Shown here piece by piece: positions 33,050 through 41,370 of a stretch of 63,395 nucleotides of DNA (positions within the stretch are counted from its first letter, which is position 1; every line of letters starts with the position of its first letter). The notes below the pieces were generated by a model. The model did not search any database. It worked only from the letters and a program-made list of their open reading frames with translations, and was not told where the DNA came from. Origin of the DNA: SIG459 sp045631645. Lineage in GTDB: Bacteria > Bacillota > Clostridia > Oscillospirales > Oscillospiraceae. The position numbers and the translations under genes were made by a program. Where the stretch lies: the NCBI GenBank assembly GCA_045631645.1, contig JAZQVC010000012.1:1-63395 (forward strand), written 5' to 3'.

Positions 33050-34975
33050 ATGGCAAGTCGCTACGGCGGATACATGGGCAAGGTAATGCTCCTTGACCTC
33101 TCCACCCAAAAGGCGGAGGAATACCCCTGGACCGATGAGCAGAGAGCTCTGTTTATTGGCGGAAAGATGATGGCCGCCAAGATTTTGGATGATAACTTCA
33201 AGGGGGACGAAAAGCCTTTCAGCGAGGAAAATCTTGTTGTAATATCCACAGGACCTCTCACCGGCACAGGCGCGCCCAGCTCAAGCCGCTTCAATCTTTC
33301 AACCCTCTCTCCCCAGACGGGAATAATCACAAGCTCCAACTGCGGCGGCAGCTTTGGTTACTACCTGAAAAAAGCGGGCATGGATGCTCTTATCATAAAG
33401 GGAAAATGCCCCGAGCATACCTGGCTGGAGATACACAATGATAAGTTTATCTTCCATAACGCAGACGCCCTTTGGGGAATGAAAACCACGGAAACTCAGG
33501 ATGCCCTTGCGGATATTCTCTCCGGCAGAAAGAACAAAAAGGCTCATTTTGGCCGTCTTTGCATAGGCCCCGCAGGTGAAAACCTTGTTCTCTATTCCGC
33601 CGTTGTGAGCGAAGAGCGCGCAGGTGGACGCACAGGTGTGGGCGCTGTTCTGGGCTGGAAGAATCTGAAGGCAATAACCGTCAGCGGCAACCACGAAATC
33701 CCCATTTATGATAAGGAAAAGACCACCGCATGGTGCAAAAAGTGGTTCAAATATCTCCGCAACCATCCTCTCACGGGCAACCAGCTGCCCCGTCTCGGCA
33801 CTGCAGGACTTGTGAGCAGCATGCAGATGCGCGGACTTCTCTCTACCAAAAACTATACTTACGGCCAGTACGAGGACTTTGAAAAGGTCAACGGCGAAAC
33901 CCTTGCCGAGGAGCATAATATAGTCAATAAGGGCTGCCTCAGCTGCCCCATCAAGTGCGCCCGCACAGTTAATGTGAACGGTCACGAGGTTAAGGGTCCC
34001 GAGCTTGAGACTTTGGGTCTTCTCGGTGGCGGAATTCTCAATAATGATATTGAGAAGATTCTCCGCTGGAATAACGAGCTGGACGAGCTGGGCATGGACA
34101 CCATTTCCGCAGCCAGCACTCTGGCTTACGCAATGGAGGCCAACGAAAAGGGACTTTGGGATAACGGTCTCGCCTTTGGCGATACCGATGGCATATCTCA
34201 GGTCTGGGAGGATATTGCTTTCCGCCGCGGAGTCGGCAACGAGCTTGCAGATGGCAGCAAGCGCCTCAGTGAAAAATACGGCGGCAAGGAGTTCGCAATC
34301 CAGTCCAAAGGCTTGGAGTTGGCTGCCTACGAGCCTCGCCGCGCTGTGGGTATGGGTCTTGGCTATGCGGTCAGCAACCGCGGCGGTTGCCACCTCAACG
34401 GCGGCTATATGGTAATTATGGAAGGTCTTGGACTGAACATAAATGCACAGACTCCCCATGCCAAGGCTGACGGAACCGTTATGTTCCAGAACCTTATGGA
34501 GATGATTTCCGCCTCCGGTCAGTGCCTTTTCACTTCCTATGCCTTCTTCCCCGGATTTTTGTTGACCCGTCCCAACGGACTCATTACAAAAACGGTGAAC
34601 TTCCTTGTGCCCTATCTGGGTTGGGCTCTCCGTTTCCTGAATAAGTTTCCCACTGTGGCACACCTTCACCTGCCTGTTTTCCACCATACCAAGATGTTCA
34701 AGCTGGCTCTTGGTATGCCCATGACTTTCGGCAAATATATGCGCTGCGGCGAGCGCGGATATAACCTTGAGCGCAAGGTGAACGCAAAGTTCGGCATAAG
34801 CGCCAAGGACGATACTCTCCCCAAGCGCCTTACCGATGTTCCTCAGGATAGCTCAAGACCTGATACCAAAGTACCTCTTGAGAGAATGAAGAAGACCTAT
34901 TATAAAGCCCGCGGCTGGTCTGCAGACGGCGTTCCCACCAAGGCAAAGCTGCATCAGCTGAAGATAAATAAGTGA
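33050..34975 (+). CDS. Aldehyde ferredoxin oxidoreductase (tungsten/molybdenum enzyme)
   Basis: 641 residues from ATG 33050, which is 8 bases after GGAGG; upstream ATGs are badly spaced. It oxidises aldehydes to carboxylic acids, or the reverse, with ferredoxin, using a tungstopterin and one [4Fe-4S] cluster. The N-terminal AFOR domain has TGPLTGTGAPSSSR and SNCGGSFGYYLK. The cluster ligands are CLSCPIKC plus a later Cys (SGQCLF). Downstream come a MoaD-like sulfur carrier and a ferredoxin-ADH fusion, so alcohol, aldehyde and acid may be interconverted in one module. Confidence 0.93.
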   Translation: MASRYGGYMGKVMLLDLSTQKAEEYPWTDEQRALFIGGKMMAAKILDDNFKGDEKPFSEENLVVISTGPLTGTGAPSSSRFNLSTLSPQTGIITSSNCGGSFGYYLKKAGMDALIIKGKCPEHTWLEIHNDKFIFHNADALWGMKTTETQDALADILSGRKNKKAHFGRLCIGPAGENLVLYSAVVSEERAGGRTGVGAVLGWKNLKAITVSGNHEIPIYDKEKTTAWCKKWFKYLRNHPLTGNQLPRLGTAGLVSSMQMRGLLSTKNYTYGQYEDFEKVNGETLAEEHNIVNKGCLSCPIKCARTVNVNGHEVKGPELETLGLLGGGILNNDIEKILRWNNELDELGMDTISAASTLAYAMEANEKGLWDNGLAFGDTDGISQVWEDIAFRRGVGNELADGSKRLSEKYGGKEFAIQSKGLELAAYEPRRAVGMGLGYAVSNRGGCHLNGGYMVIMEGLGLNINAQTPHAKADGTVMFQNLMEMISASGQCLFTSYAFFPGFLLTRPNGLITKTVNFLVPYLGWALRFLNKFPTVAHLHLPVFHHTKMFKLALGMPMTFGKYMRCGERGYNLERKVNAKFGISAKDDTLPKRLTDVPQDSSRPDTKVPLERMKKTYYKARGWSADGVPTKAKLHQLKINK

Positions 34976-34988
34976 GGAGGAGCGGAAA

Positions 34989-35243
34989 ATGATTAAGGTT
35001 AAAATTTTCGGACTTCTCCGTATGGATACGGGTTTGAAAGAGCTTGAGCTTGAGGGAGAAAAGGTGAAGGATCTTTATCCTCAGATACTGGCTCAGGCAA
35101 AGCTGGCAAAGCCCGGAACAAGGGTTAAGGCAAAGGATATTGACGGCTGCATCATCATGATAAACGGCGTTCAGGGCAAGAAAACCAGCGTTCTCTGCGA
35201 TGGAGACACGGTTATGCTGATGAGCCCTGTCTGCGGCGGCTGA
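34989..35243 (+). CDS. MoaD/ThiS family sulfur carrier
   Basis: 84-residue ubiquitin-fold protein ending in Gly-Gly (SPVCGG), the C-terminus that is adenylated and thiocarboxylated. It probably supplies sulfur for the pterin cofactor of the adjacent AOR. SD GAGGAGGAG. No MoeB/ThiF partner is in the window. Confidence 0.88.
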   Translation: MIKVKIFGLLRMDTGLKELELEGEKVKDLYPQILAQAKLAKPGTRVKAKDIDGCIIMINGVQGKKTSVLCDGDTVMLMSPVCGG

Positions 35244-35257
35244 GGAGGGAACAGAAT

Positions 35258-36925
35258 ATGAAGAGTTATTATATCAATGAAAAGTGCATAGGTTGCACCC
35301 TCTGTGCCAAGATTTGTCCCGTTGGAGCAATAAGCGGCGAGCTTAAGCAGCGCCACAAGGTGGATACCGACCTTTGCATCCGCTGCGGCGCATGCGGCAG
35401 AGTCTGCGCCAAAGAGGCAGTGGAGGATGAAAACGGCAATACTGCAACCCGTCTTCCCAAGCGCAGTGAATGGCCCAAGCCCTATATAGACACTGATAAA
35501 TGCGCAGGCTGCTCCGTGTGTGTGGAGGCATGCCCCAACGATTGTCTTAAAATAACTGCCCCCGCTTTCCACGGGGATATTCGAACAGTTGCAGCGCTGA
35601 ACGAAGAAAACGATTGTATAGCCTGCGGTCGCTGCGCCGCAAATTGCCCCATTGATGCCATCACAATGCTTTCTCCCGGTCAGAAGGTGGAGGATGTCAG
35701 GGGCAAGGAAAAAAGAAAGGGGAACACTATGAGCAAACTTTGGTGCCGCACTTTCCAGGCCGTTATGAAATTCGGCCACTACTTTATGGGTTATCATATG
35801 CCCGATTATATCGAAGGCCCCGGAAGCATTGCCAAGCTGGCCGATATGGTCAAGGACAAGGGACTTGATAATGTGCTGGTTGTAACGGATAAAACCCTTC
35901 TCGGCCTTGGTCTTCTGGACACTATGCTGGACAGCATGGATAAGAAGGGTATAAGCTACACCATCTTTAATGATATCGAGGTTAACCCCACCAGCGATGA
36001 TGTTGAAGCAGGTCTTGAGGCATATAAGTCTAACGGCTGCAAGGCCATTGTTGCCTTCGGCGGCGGCGCTCCCATGGACTGCGCAAAGGCCATCGGCGCC
36101 CGCGTTGTAAGACCTCGCAGAAAGGTTGATAAGCTCCAGGGTCTTCTCAAAGTTATGAAGAAGATTCCTCCTTTCTTCGCAGTTCCCACCACCTCCGGTA
36201 CAGGCTCCGAAACCACCGTTGCAGCAGTTATTACCGATTCCGCAACCCATCATAAGGCCTCCATAAATGACCCCCACCTGATACCCCATTATGCGGTTCT
36301 CGACCCCGAGCTTACCAAGGGACTGCCTCCCTTCGTCACCGCTACCACCGGTATGGACGCCCTCTGCCACGCTGTTGAAAGCTACACCAACTGGACTTAT
36401 TGCACCAAGCTGGAAAAGCAGCTCAGCCGTGATGCGGTTAAGCTTATCTATGATAACCTTCTCGCCGCTTACCGCGACGGAAGCGATATGGAAGCCAGAC
36501 AGAATATGCAGCGCGCCAGCTTCTTTGCAGGCCGCAGCTTCACCCGCGGCTGCGTGGGCTATGTCCACGCTGTGGGTCATACTCTGGGCGGTCTCTACGG
36601 AGTTCCCCATGGGCTTGCAATGGCAACCATTCTGCCCCATGTAATGCGCCAGTACGGCAGCGCCGCATATAAGCGTCTTGCAGAGCTTGCTGAAGTTTGC
36701 GGTATGGACGGAAGAAACGACGAAGAAAAGGCTCTCAAGTTCATCGAATGGATTGAGCAGCTCAAGCGTGCCATGAACCTGCCCGTTGGCATCGAAGGCA
36801 TCAAGAGCGAGGATATTCCTCAGATCATCGCATGGGCAAAGGCAGAGGCAAATCCCCTCTATCCCACCCCCGTTGTATGGGGCGATGAGGACTTCAAGCG
36901 CCTTATCAAGGCTATCAGCGCATAA
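35258..36925 (+). CDS. Fusion of a four-cluster ferredoxin and an iron-containing alcohol dehydrogenase
   Basis: 555 residues. Residues ~8-145 contain four [4Fe-4S] motifs (CIGCTLCAKICP, CIRCGACGRVCA, CAGCSVCVEACP, CIACGRCAANCP). Residues ~160-555 are a group III Fe-ADH: nucleotide site FGGGAPMDCAKAIG, and metal ligands in DALCHAVESY, HAVGHTLGG and GVPHG. ADHs of this type interconvert alcohols and aldehydes with NAD(P). The ferredoxin part probably serves the neighbouring AOR. An internal ATG at 35729 with AAAGGGG upstream could start a free 398-residue ADH. Confidence 0.92.
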   Translation: MKSYYINEKCIGCTLCAKICPVGAISGELKQRHKVDTDLCIRCGACGRVCAKEAVEDENGNTATRLPKRSEWPKPYIDTDKCAGCSVCVEACPNDCLKITAPAFHGDIRTVAALNEENDCIACGRCAANCPIDAITMLSPGQKVEDVRGKEKRKGNTMSKLWCRTFQAVMKFGHYFMGYHMPDYIEGPGSIAKLADMVKDKGLDNVLVVTDKTLLGLGLLDTMLDSMDKKGISYTIFNDIEVNPTSDDVEAGLEAYKSNGCKAIVAFGGGAPMDCAKAIGARVVRPRRKVDKLQGLLKVMKKIPPFFAVPTTSGTGSETTVAAVITDSATHHKASINDPHLIPHYAVLDPELTKGLPPFVTATTGMDALCHAVESYTNWTYCTKLEKQLSRDAVKLIYDNLLAAYRDGSDMEARQNMQRASFFAGRSFTRGCVGYVHAVGHTLGGLYGVPHGLAMATILPHVMRQYGSAAYKRLAELAEVCGMDGRNDEEKALKFIEWIEQLKRAMNLPVGIEGIKSEDIPQIIAWAKAEANPLYPTPVVWGDEDFKRLIKAISA

Positions 36926-36932
36926 CTAAAAA

Positions 36933-36967
36933 CAAAAAAATACCGGACGAAAGTCCGGGATTTTTTT
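36933..36967. terminator. Terminator after the AOR module
   Basis: ccggac-gaaa-gtccgg stem with A-run before and T-run after, usable from both strands between convergent genes. Confidence 0.85.
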
Positions 36968-36977
36968 AGTATCAATT

Positions 36978-37871
36978 TCAGTTGATGATTCTCTTTGCGC
37001 CAACATACATTCTGGTGTAGTAGTTGGAGCTGAGGTCGGTGATAACAACATATCCGCTGCCGGAAGAGGAATGGATAAACTGGCCGTTGCCTATGTACAT
37101 ACCAACGTGGGTGATGGAATAGGGACCATAGCCAAAGCAGACAAGGTCGCCGGGGCGGAGGTTGGCTTTGTCCACATATACGCCGTCATAGCTGTACATA
37201 TCCTGAGCCACGCGGTGGAGGGAGTAGCCATAGTTTTTGTAAAGGTAGTAAACAAAACCGCTACAGTCAAAGCCGGAGGGGCTCATGCCTGCCCAAACAT
37301 AGGGAGTGCCAAGATAGAGCTTGGACGTTGCAACGATCTGGTCTGCAACGCCGCCGGTGGGGGCTGCGGATGCAGTGCCAATCTTCAGGTAATCGCTGTG
37401 CATATAGCCAACAAGACCGGAAGAGGTTTTTACGTTTACCCATTCGCCGGAAGTTCCGAGAACGGTGAACTGAGCGCCGGTGTTGTAGTAGCCGTAAACC
37501 TGAGAGGAGAGGGAAGCGCCTGCGCGCAGGCGAACGCTCATTCCGGAAACGGTACCGATGGTGCCGGAAGCAGCGGGGGTGTTCTGGGTGCTGCTGTCGG
37601 GAGCGGTGCCGGTGATGCTGACATAGTTCTTGTGAACATAGCCGTTAATGCCGTTATAGCTGATTTTGTGCCAGTCGCCCTGAGTTTCGCTGATTGTAAC
37701 AGTGCCACCCTGATAGATGAGACCCAGTATGCCGCTGGCAGTGGTGGGCTGGCTGCGGATGTTCAGTGCGTCAGCGGTAACAGTACCTGAGGATACAGCC
37801 AAAGCGCTGGGAGCAAGCAGGGAAACGAGAACGATTGCGATGATAAGGGTACGGATTATCTTTCTGTACAT
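36978..37871 (-). CDS. Secreted SH3b-SH3b-NlpC/P60 peptidoglycan endopeptidase
   Basis: 297 residues. The Sec signal peptide has a likely AxA cleavage after SALA (~25). Two bacterial SH3 domains (~28-88 and ~103-163) bind the wall. The NlpC/P60 domain (~180-297) has the catalytic Cys in GFDCSGFVYYLY, His in SITHVGMYIG and a following polar residue near FIHSSSG. It cleaves the D-Glu to diaminopimelate bond of stem peptides. SD AGGAGG precedes ATG 37871. Confidence 0.94.
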   Translation of the reverse strand: MYRKIIRTLIIAIVLVSLLAPSALAVSSGTVTADALNIRSQPTTASGILGLIYQGGTVTISETQGDWHKISYNGINGYVHKNYVSITGTAPDSSTQNTPAASGTIGTVSGMSVRLRAGASLSSQVYGYYNTGAQFTVLGTSGEWVNVKTSSGLVGYMHSDYLKIGTASAAPTGGVADQIVATSKLYLGTPYVWAGMSPSGFDCSGFVYYLYKNYGYSLHRVAQDMYSYDGVYVDKANLRPGDLVCFGYGPYSITHVGMYIGNGQFIHSSSGSGYVVITDLSSNYYTRMYVGAKRIIN

Positions 37872-37895
37872 GTGTACCTCCTGGAGGGGGTTAGA

Positions 37896-38183
37896 TTACT
37901 GCTTAGAGAGAGCACGCTCCAGCCAGACGGATGCAACGTCCATTGCTGCGTAAAGGCTGTCCTTCTCGCTCTTCTTAACAACGCGATCGCGGCTCTTGAT
38001 GTCGGGATCGGTGAGCTGAAGCTGAACGGAAACCTTGGTTGCAATATCCATATCCTTTACCTTCTTGGTTTCGAGGATCTGGAGCATGATAATATATTTA
38101 TCGGACATACTGCCGAAATATATGAGATTGTCTTTTCTGCGAAGGGGATAACCCTTGTATTCGAGAGCTGCGAGCTTAGCCAT
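37896..38183 (-). CDS. Conserved small clostridial protein
   Basis: 95 residues (MAKLAALEYKGYPLRRKDNLIYFG). A compact alpha/beta protein with KVSVQLQLTDPDIKSRDRVVKKSEK and a C-terminal helix. Similar proteins are widespread in Clostridia, with no assigned function (recalled). ATG 38183 is chosen because GGAG is ten bases away; ATG 38189 is four bases from it. It may be co-transcribed with the NlpC/P60 gene, 24 bases downstream. Confidence 0.8.
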   Translation of the reverse strand: MAKLAALEYKGYPLRRKDNLIYFGSMSDKYIIMLQILETKKVKDMDIATKVSVQLQLTDPDIKSRDRVVKKSEKDSLYAAMDVASVWLERALSKQ

Positions 38184-38224
38184 AGTCATATCACTCCAAT
38201 ATAAAAAATCATAAATGTAGCTAA

Positions 38225-38253
38225 ATTGTAACATATTTTGTGAATTATGTCAA
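38225..38253 (-). promoter_or_regulatory. Promoter of the small conserved gene and NlpC/P60 gene
   Basis: Minus strand TTGACA (38248-38253), 17-base spacer, TACAAT (38225-38230). Confidence 0.85.
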
Positions 38254-38340
38254 CAATGCAACCTGTAAATTGTGGAAATTGTGAAATTCCACAAGTCCTT
38301 GTGCAGAAATAAAGCCATTGCAACAAGATTTGGTGGAGAA

Positions 38341-38380
38341 AAAATAATTCGCCAAAAAATTTTTTGGCGAATTATTTTTT
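38341..38380 (-). terminator. Terminator of the 211-aa membrane protein gene
   Basis: 19-bp arms (aaaataattcgcc then A/T) meet at an A6T6 centre. T-rich flanks on both strands. Confidence 0.85.
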
Positions 38381-38409
38381 TATTTAATTAAATTTAATTT
38401 GCGTAAACA

Positions 38410-39045
38410 TCAGATGATTCCCAGCGGAACGAGGACCAGCAGCAGTATAATATTGATGACCACCATGGTACCTACAACCTTGATCTGCTTTTTCAAAGGC
38501 AGGTCATAGATGAGGTAAGCGCCCACGAAGAAGGGGATATAGGTGGTTATCCATACGGGGATGCAGCCCCACCAGGGGTATACCCAAATGAAGGCGGGAG
38601 TCCATGCAAGGAAGATTTCAACAACTGCGCAAAACAGAGCCATGGCAATGCCCATAAACCAGCGGTTATTGATGCCGAGAATCTTTGCCTTTTTGTCTTC
38701 GGGGAGTATTTTGCAGCTGAATCCCGCAACGGAGAACATAAGGCTCAGCTCAGCGCCAACGCCAACAAGAAGAATAAAGGCGCTGCTTTCCGCGGAAACT
38801 GTCCAGAGGGCGTAGCCCGAGAAATGGGCAATCACCGCGTTGGCGATTTCATAAAGCCAGTGGATGGAGTAAAGACCAAGGGCGGCAAAAACAGCCTTGT
38901 AATTTTTCACCTTCATTTCCTGCCAGTATACGCAGAGGACGAGGGCGAAGATGGGGAGGAGATACCATTGGAAATTCGAGGGGTCGCGAACTGCCTTCAT
39001 GGCAGCTTCTGCTGCCGGAGCAAAGGACCAATTACCAAATAACAT
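38410..39045 (-). CDS. Multi-TM membrane protein of unknown function
   Basis: 211 residues with about six hydrophobic helices (for example WYLLPIFALVLCVYW, FILLVGVGAELSLMFSVAGF, WFMGIAMALFCAVVEIFLAW, VVGTMVVINIILLLVLVPLG). Trp-rich; no signal peptide. SD AAGGAGGT precedes ATG 39045. No family recognised. Confidence 0.75.
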   Translation of the reverse strand: MLFGNWSFAPAAEAAMKAVRDPSNFQWYLLPIFALVLCVYWQEMKVKNYKAVFAALGLYSIHWLYEIANAVIAHFSGYALWTVSAESSAFILLVGVGAELSLMFSVAGFSCKILPEDKKAKILGINNRWFMGIAMALFCAVVEIFLAWTPAFIWVYPWWGCIPVWITTYIPFFVGAYLIYDLPLKKQIKVVGTMVVINIILLLVLVPLGII

Positions 39046-39116
39046 AGCTTTGACCTCCTTGTTTAATTGTGCCTAAATTTTACCATGGAATGTATGCAAG
39101 AGCAAGGGCGGGATTC

Positions 39117-39145
39117 TTGACAAGGCGCTTAACGCAAGATAAAAT
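39117..39145 (+). promoter_or_regulatory. Promoter of the HAD phosphatase gene
   Basis: TTGACA (39117-39122), 17-base spacer, TAAAAT (39140-39145). Confidence 0.75.
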
Positions 39146-39178
39146 TCGTATAATAATATTTAGAAAGAGATTGAATTT

Positions 39179-39967
39179 ATGAGCAAAAAAGTGATCTTCT
39201 TCGATGTGGACGGAACTATAATGGATGAGCATGGATTTGTGCCCCCCTCTGCCATAGAGGCCATACACGCCGCCCGCGAAAACTCCATTGCCTGCATAGT
39301 AAATACAGGAAGACCCTATACCCACATTGAAGAGTTTATTGTGGACATAGGCTTTGACGGATATATATGTTCCTGCGGACAGTATCTCATTCTTGAGGGA
39401 AAAGAGATATTCCGCGCTCCCATGGATGCCGGGGTTTGCCGTGCAATAGTAAAAAAAGCAATTGAGTGCAATATGGACGCTTATTATGAGGCGGAGGAAG
39501 GCATTCGGTATCGCCTTTGCCATGAGCCTGATTATATTATGCGCATCTACATGGAGCGCATGATAGAGCGCGGCTTTGAAACGGAGCTTGACCCCCTTGA
39601 GGAGGGCTACTTCTTTGATAAGTTCTGCGTGTGGGCAAGAGAGGATAGCGACTTTGAAAGCTTCGCAAATTTGGCAAAGCAGCACTATACCATCATTGAA
39701 AGAGGCGGTGGTATGTATGAGTGCATCCTGAAAGGCTATTCCAAGGAAACAGGAGTGGAAGCAATCCGCAGGGCTCTGGGAGCGGAAAAGGAAGATTGCT
39801 ATGCTATAGGAGACAGCGCAAACGATCTCCCCATGCTTATGGCGGTTGGACATTCCATAGCCATGGGCAATTCTCCCGAGCGTCTCAAAAAGGCCGTTGA
39901 GTATGTTACAGATGAACTGAAGTGCGACGGACTTGCAAATGCGCTGCGCCACTATAATCTGATCTGA
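39179..39967 (+). CDS. HAD superfamily phosphatase, Cof type
   Basis: 262 residues. Motif I FFDVDGT (nucleophile and acid Asp), motif II VNTGRP, and motif III/IV KGYSKETGVEAIRRALG with GDSANDLPML. The cap is the Cof/IIB type between ~85 and 185. It is probably a cytoplasmic sugar-phosphate or cofactor phosphatase of broad specificity. Confidence 0.92.
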   Translation: MSKKVIFFDVDGTIMDEHGFVPPSAIEAIHAARENSIACIVNTGRPYTHIEEFIVDIGFDGYICSCGQYLILEGKEIFRAPMDAGVCRAIVKKAIECNMDAYYEAEEGIRYRLCHEPDYIMRIYMERMIERGFETELDPLEEGYFFDKFCVWAREDSDFESFANLAKQHYTIIERGGGMYECILKGYSKETGVEAIRRALGAEKEDCYAIGDSANDLPMLMAVGHSIAMGNSPERLKKAVEYVTDELKCDGLANALRHYNLI

Positions 39968-39978
39968 GAATGAAAAAA

Positions 39979-40015
39979 TGGGGTGTCCGAAAGGGCACCC
40001 CAACGTTTATATTTT
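39979..40015 (+). terminator. Terminator of the HAD gene
   Basis: Stem ggggtgtcc / gggcacccc, gaaa loop, then a T-rich tract. Confidence 0.82.
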
Positions 40016-40114
40016 AACAAATCAACAGTCCGGTGTCAATGAAAAACGCAGCGCAGAATAAGAAATCTCCGATTGCAACAAGTGAGGGAGTATATTTTCG
40101 GGTAATATCCCAAG

Positions 40115-40143
40115 TTGCAAAAACCCCACCCTGATGGTATATT
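40115..40143 (+). promoter_or_regulatory. Promoter of a candidate small transcript
   Basis: TTGCAA (40115-40120), 17-base spacer, TATATT (40138-40143). Confidence 0.55.
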
Positions 40144-40149
40144 ATAGTC

Positions 40150-40306
40150 AGAAAGGGTGATATCCGATGTACACCTGAAAGATAAAAGGCTCTGAAATTT
40201 GAGAGAGCCGATTCTGTAGAAAGAGAGGTTAAAATGATGTTAGATAATAAGAATTCAGAGAAGTAAGCCTTGACCGGAGCGACAATGCAAGGGTCAAGGC
40301 TTACTT
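40150..40306 (+). ncRNA. Candidate ~155-nt structured RNA with a 10-codon ORF
   Basis: After the promoter at 40115-40143: a hairpin ggctct/agagcc near 40188-40209, an SD-like gaaagagagg, and the mini-ORF MMLDNKNSEK ending at 40266. Then comes a perfect 15-bp-arm hairpin (40261-40275 with 40292-40306) followed by cgtttt. The whole 39968-40417 gap has no other gene. Either a small RNA or a leader for the SDR gene. Confidence 0.4.
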
Positions 40307-40329
40307 CGTTTTAAAGATAAAATCGCGGT

Positions 40330-40358
40330 CTTTCTGCAAAAAGCGGAAAGGCTTTTTT
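40330..40358 (+). terminator. Second hairpin with T-run before the SDR gene
   Basis: ctttctgc-aaaaa-gcggaaag, followed by gcttttttg. It insulates the SDR promoter from the upstream transcript. Confidence 0.7.
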
Positions 40359-40359
40359 G

Positions 40360-40389
40360 TTGCCCTCATAAAAGCCCTTGTGATATAAT
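40360..40389 (+). promoter_or_regulatory. Promoter of the SDR gene
   Basis: TTGCCC (40360-40365), 18-base spacer, TATAAT (40384-40389). Confidence 0.65.
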
Positions 40390-40417
40390 AGCAAAAAAGC
40401 AACGGGAGGAAACAGGA

Positions 40418-41317
40418 ATGTTTACTTTGGAAAACACCTGCATCGAAAAAGGCTGCCTTAAGGGTGAGGTCGCTCTTGTAACCGGCGCTACCAGCAATGT
40501 GGGCAAGGGCTATGCACAGGCTCTGGCATGGGCGGGAGCAAAGGTGGTTGTTGTGGGACGCAACGCTCAGCGCGGCGCCGCCGTTGTTGACGAGATAAAC
40601 GGAGATAACGGGGCTGGCACCGCCATATTCGTATCTGCCGATGTTTCGAAGGAAGAGGATATTGCCCGACTTAAGCAGGAAGCATACGCCGCCTTCGGCA
40701 AGGTGGATATTCTTATAAATAACGCAATGGATATGTCTCTTAACGGACCTATTCTCGGAGCAAAGGTTGAGGAACTGGACAGAAGCTATGCCATTTCCGC
40801 AAGAGCGGTTTTGCTCACCGTGAATGCCTTTGTTCCCGATATGATGGAGCGCGCCCACGGCACTGTTGTTTATTCCACAACTCAGTTCCACTATATGCCC
40901 CCCATGATAGGCGGCAGCGTTTACACCGCAGGAAAGGCAGCGGCAACCTCCGCAACAATGAGCCTTTCCAACGAGATAGCGGGCAGTGGAGTTAATGTGT
41001 TCTGCCTTGCTCCCGGCGGCGTTGGAGTTATCAATCCCGACAGCGTTGATGACCCCGAAGCGGTGGCTCAGCGCATAAAAATGCCCGGTTTCCACGGTCT
41101 TATCCCCATAGATGCCGCAGGTGCAGGCCTTGTTTACTGCATCCTCCACGGCGAGGAAATCCACGGCAGCGGCCTCATAGTGGGCAATGTTCTCAAGGAG
41201 ATGGATTATCCTTTCCCCGCACCCGAAACCCTTCGCCCCAATCTTATGGAGAGCGTTGACGGAATGCCCCTCACCATGTTCTTCTGCTACATGGGCAAAG
41301 GCTTCCCCAAAAAGTGA
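40418..41317 (+). CDS. Short-chain dehydrogenase/reductase
   Basis: 299 residues. Rossmann TGATSNVGKG (~22-31), DVSKEED, the INNA motif, and YTAGK as the YxxxK catalytic pair (~169-173) with Ser/Thr in YSTTQFHY. The C-terminus is extended to ~300. NAD(P)-dependent alcohol/ketone oxidoreductase; substrate unknown. SD GGGAGG. It is convergent with the glycyl radical enzyme gene across a shared terminator. Confidence 0.9.
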   Translation: MFTLENTCIEKGCLKGEVALVTGATSNVGKGYAQALAWAGAKVVVVGRNAQRGAAVVDEINGDNGAGTAIFVSADVSKEEDIARLKQEAYAAFGKVDILINNAMDMSLNGPILGAKVEELDRSYAISARAVLLTVNAFVPDMMERAHGTVVYSTTQFHYMPPMIGGSVYTAGKAAATSATMSLSNEIAGSGVNVFCLAPGGVGVINPDSVDDPEAVAQRIKMPGFHGLIPIDAAGAGLVYCILHGEEIHGSGLIVGNVLKEMDYPFPAPETLRPNLMESVDGMPLTMFFCYMGKGFPKK

Positions 41318-41328
41318 TAATAGTAATA

Positions 41329-41370
41329 ATAAAAATAAGCCCGTCAGTTGACGGGCTTATTTTTATTATC
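41329..41370. terminator. Bidirectional terminator between the SDR and glycyl radical enzyme genes
   Basis: An about 19-bp stem (aaaataagcccgtca core) with A-run and T-run flanks. It overlaps the stop of the minus-strand gene. Confidence 0.9.
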
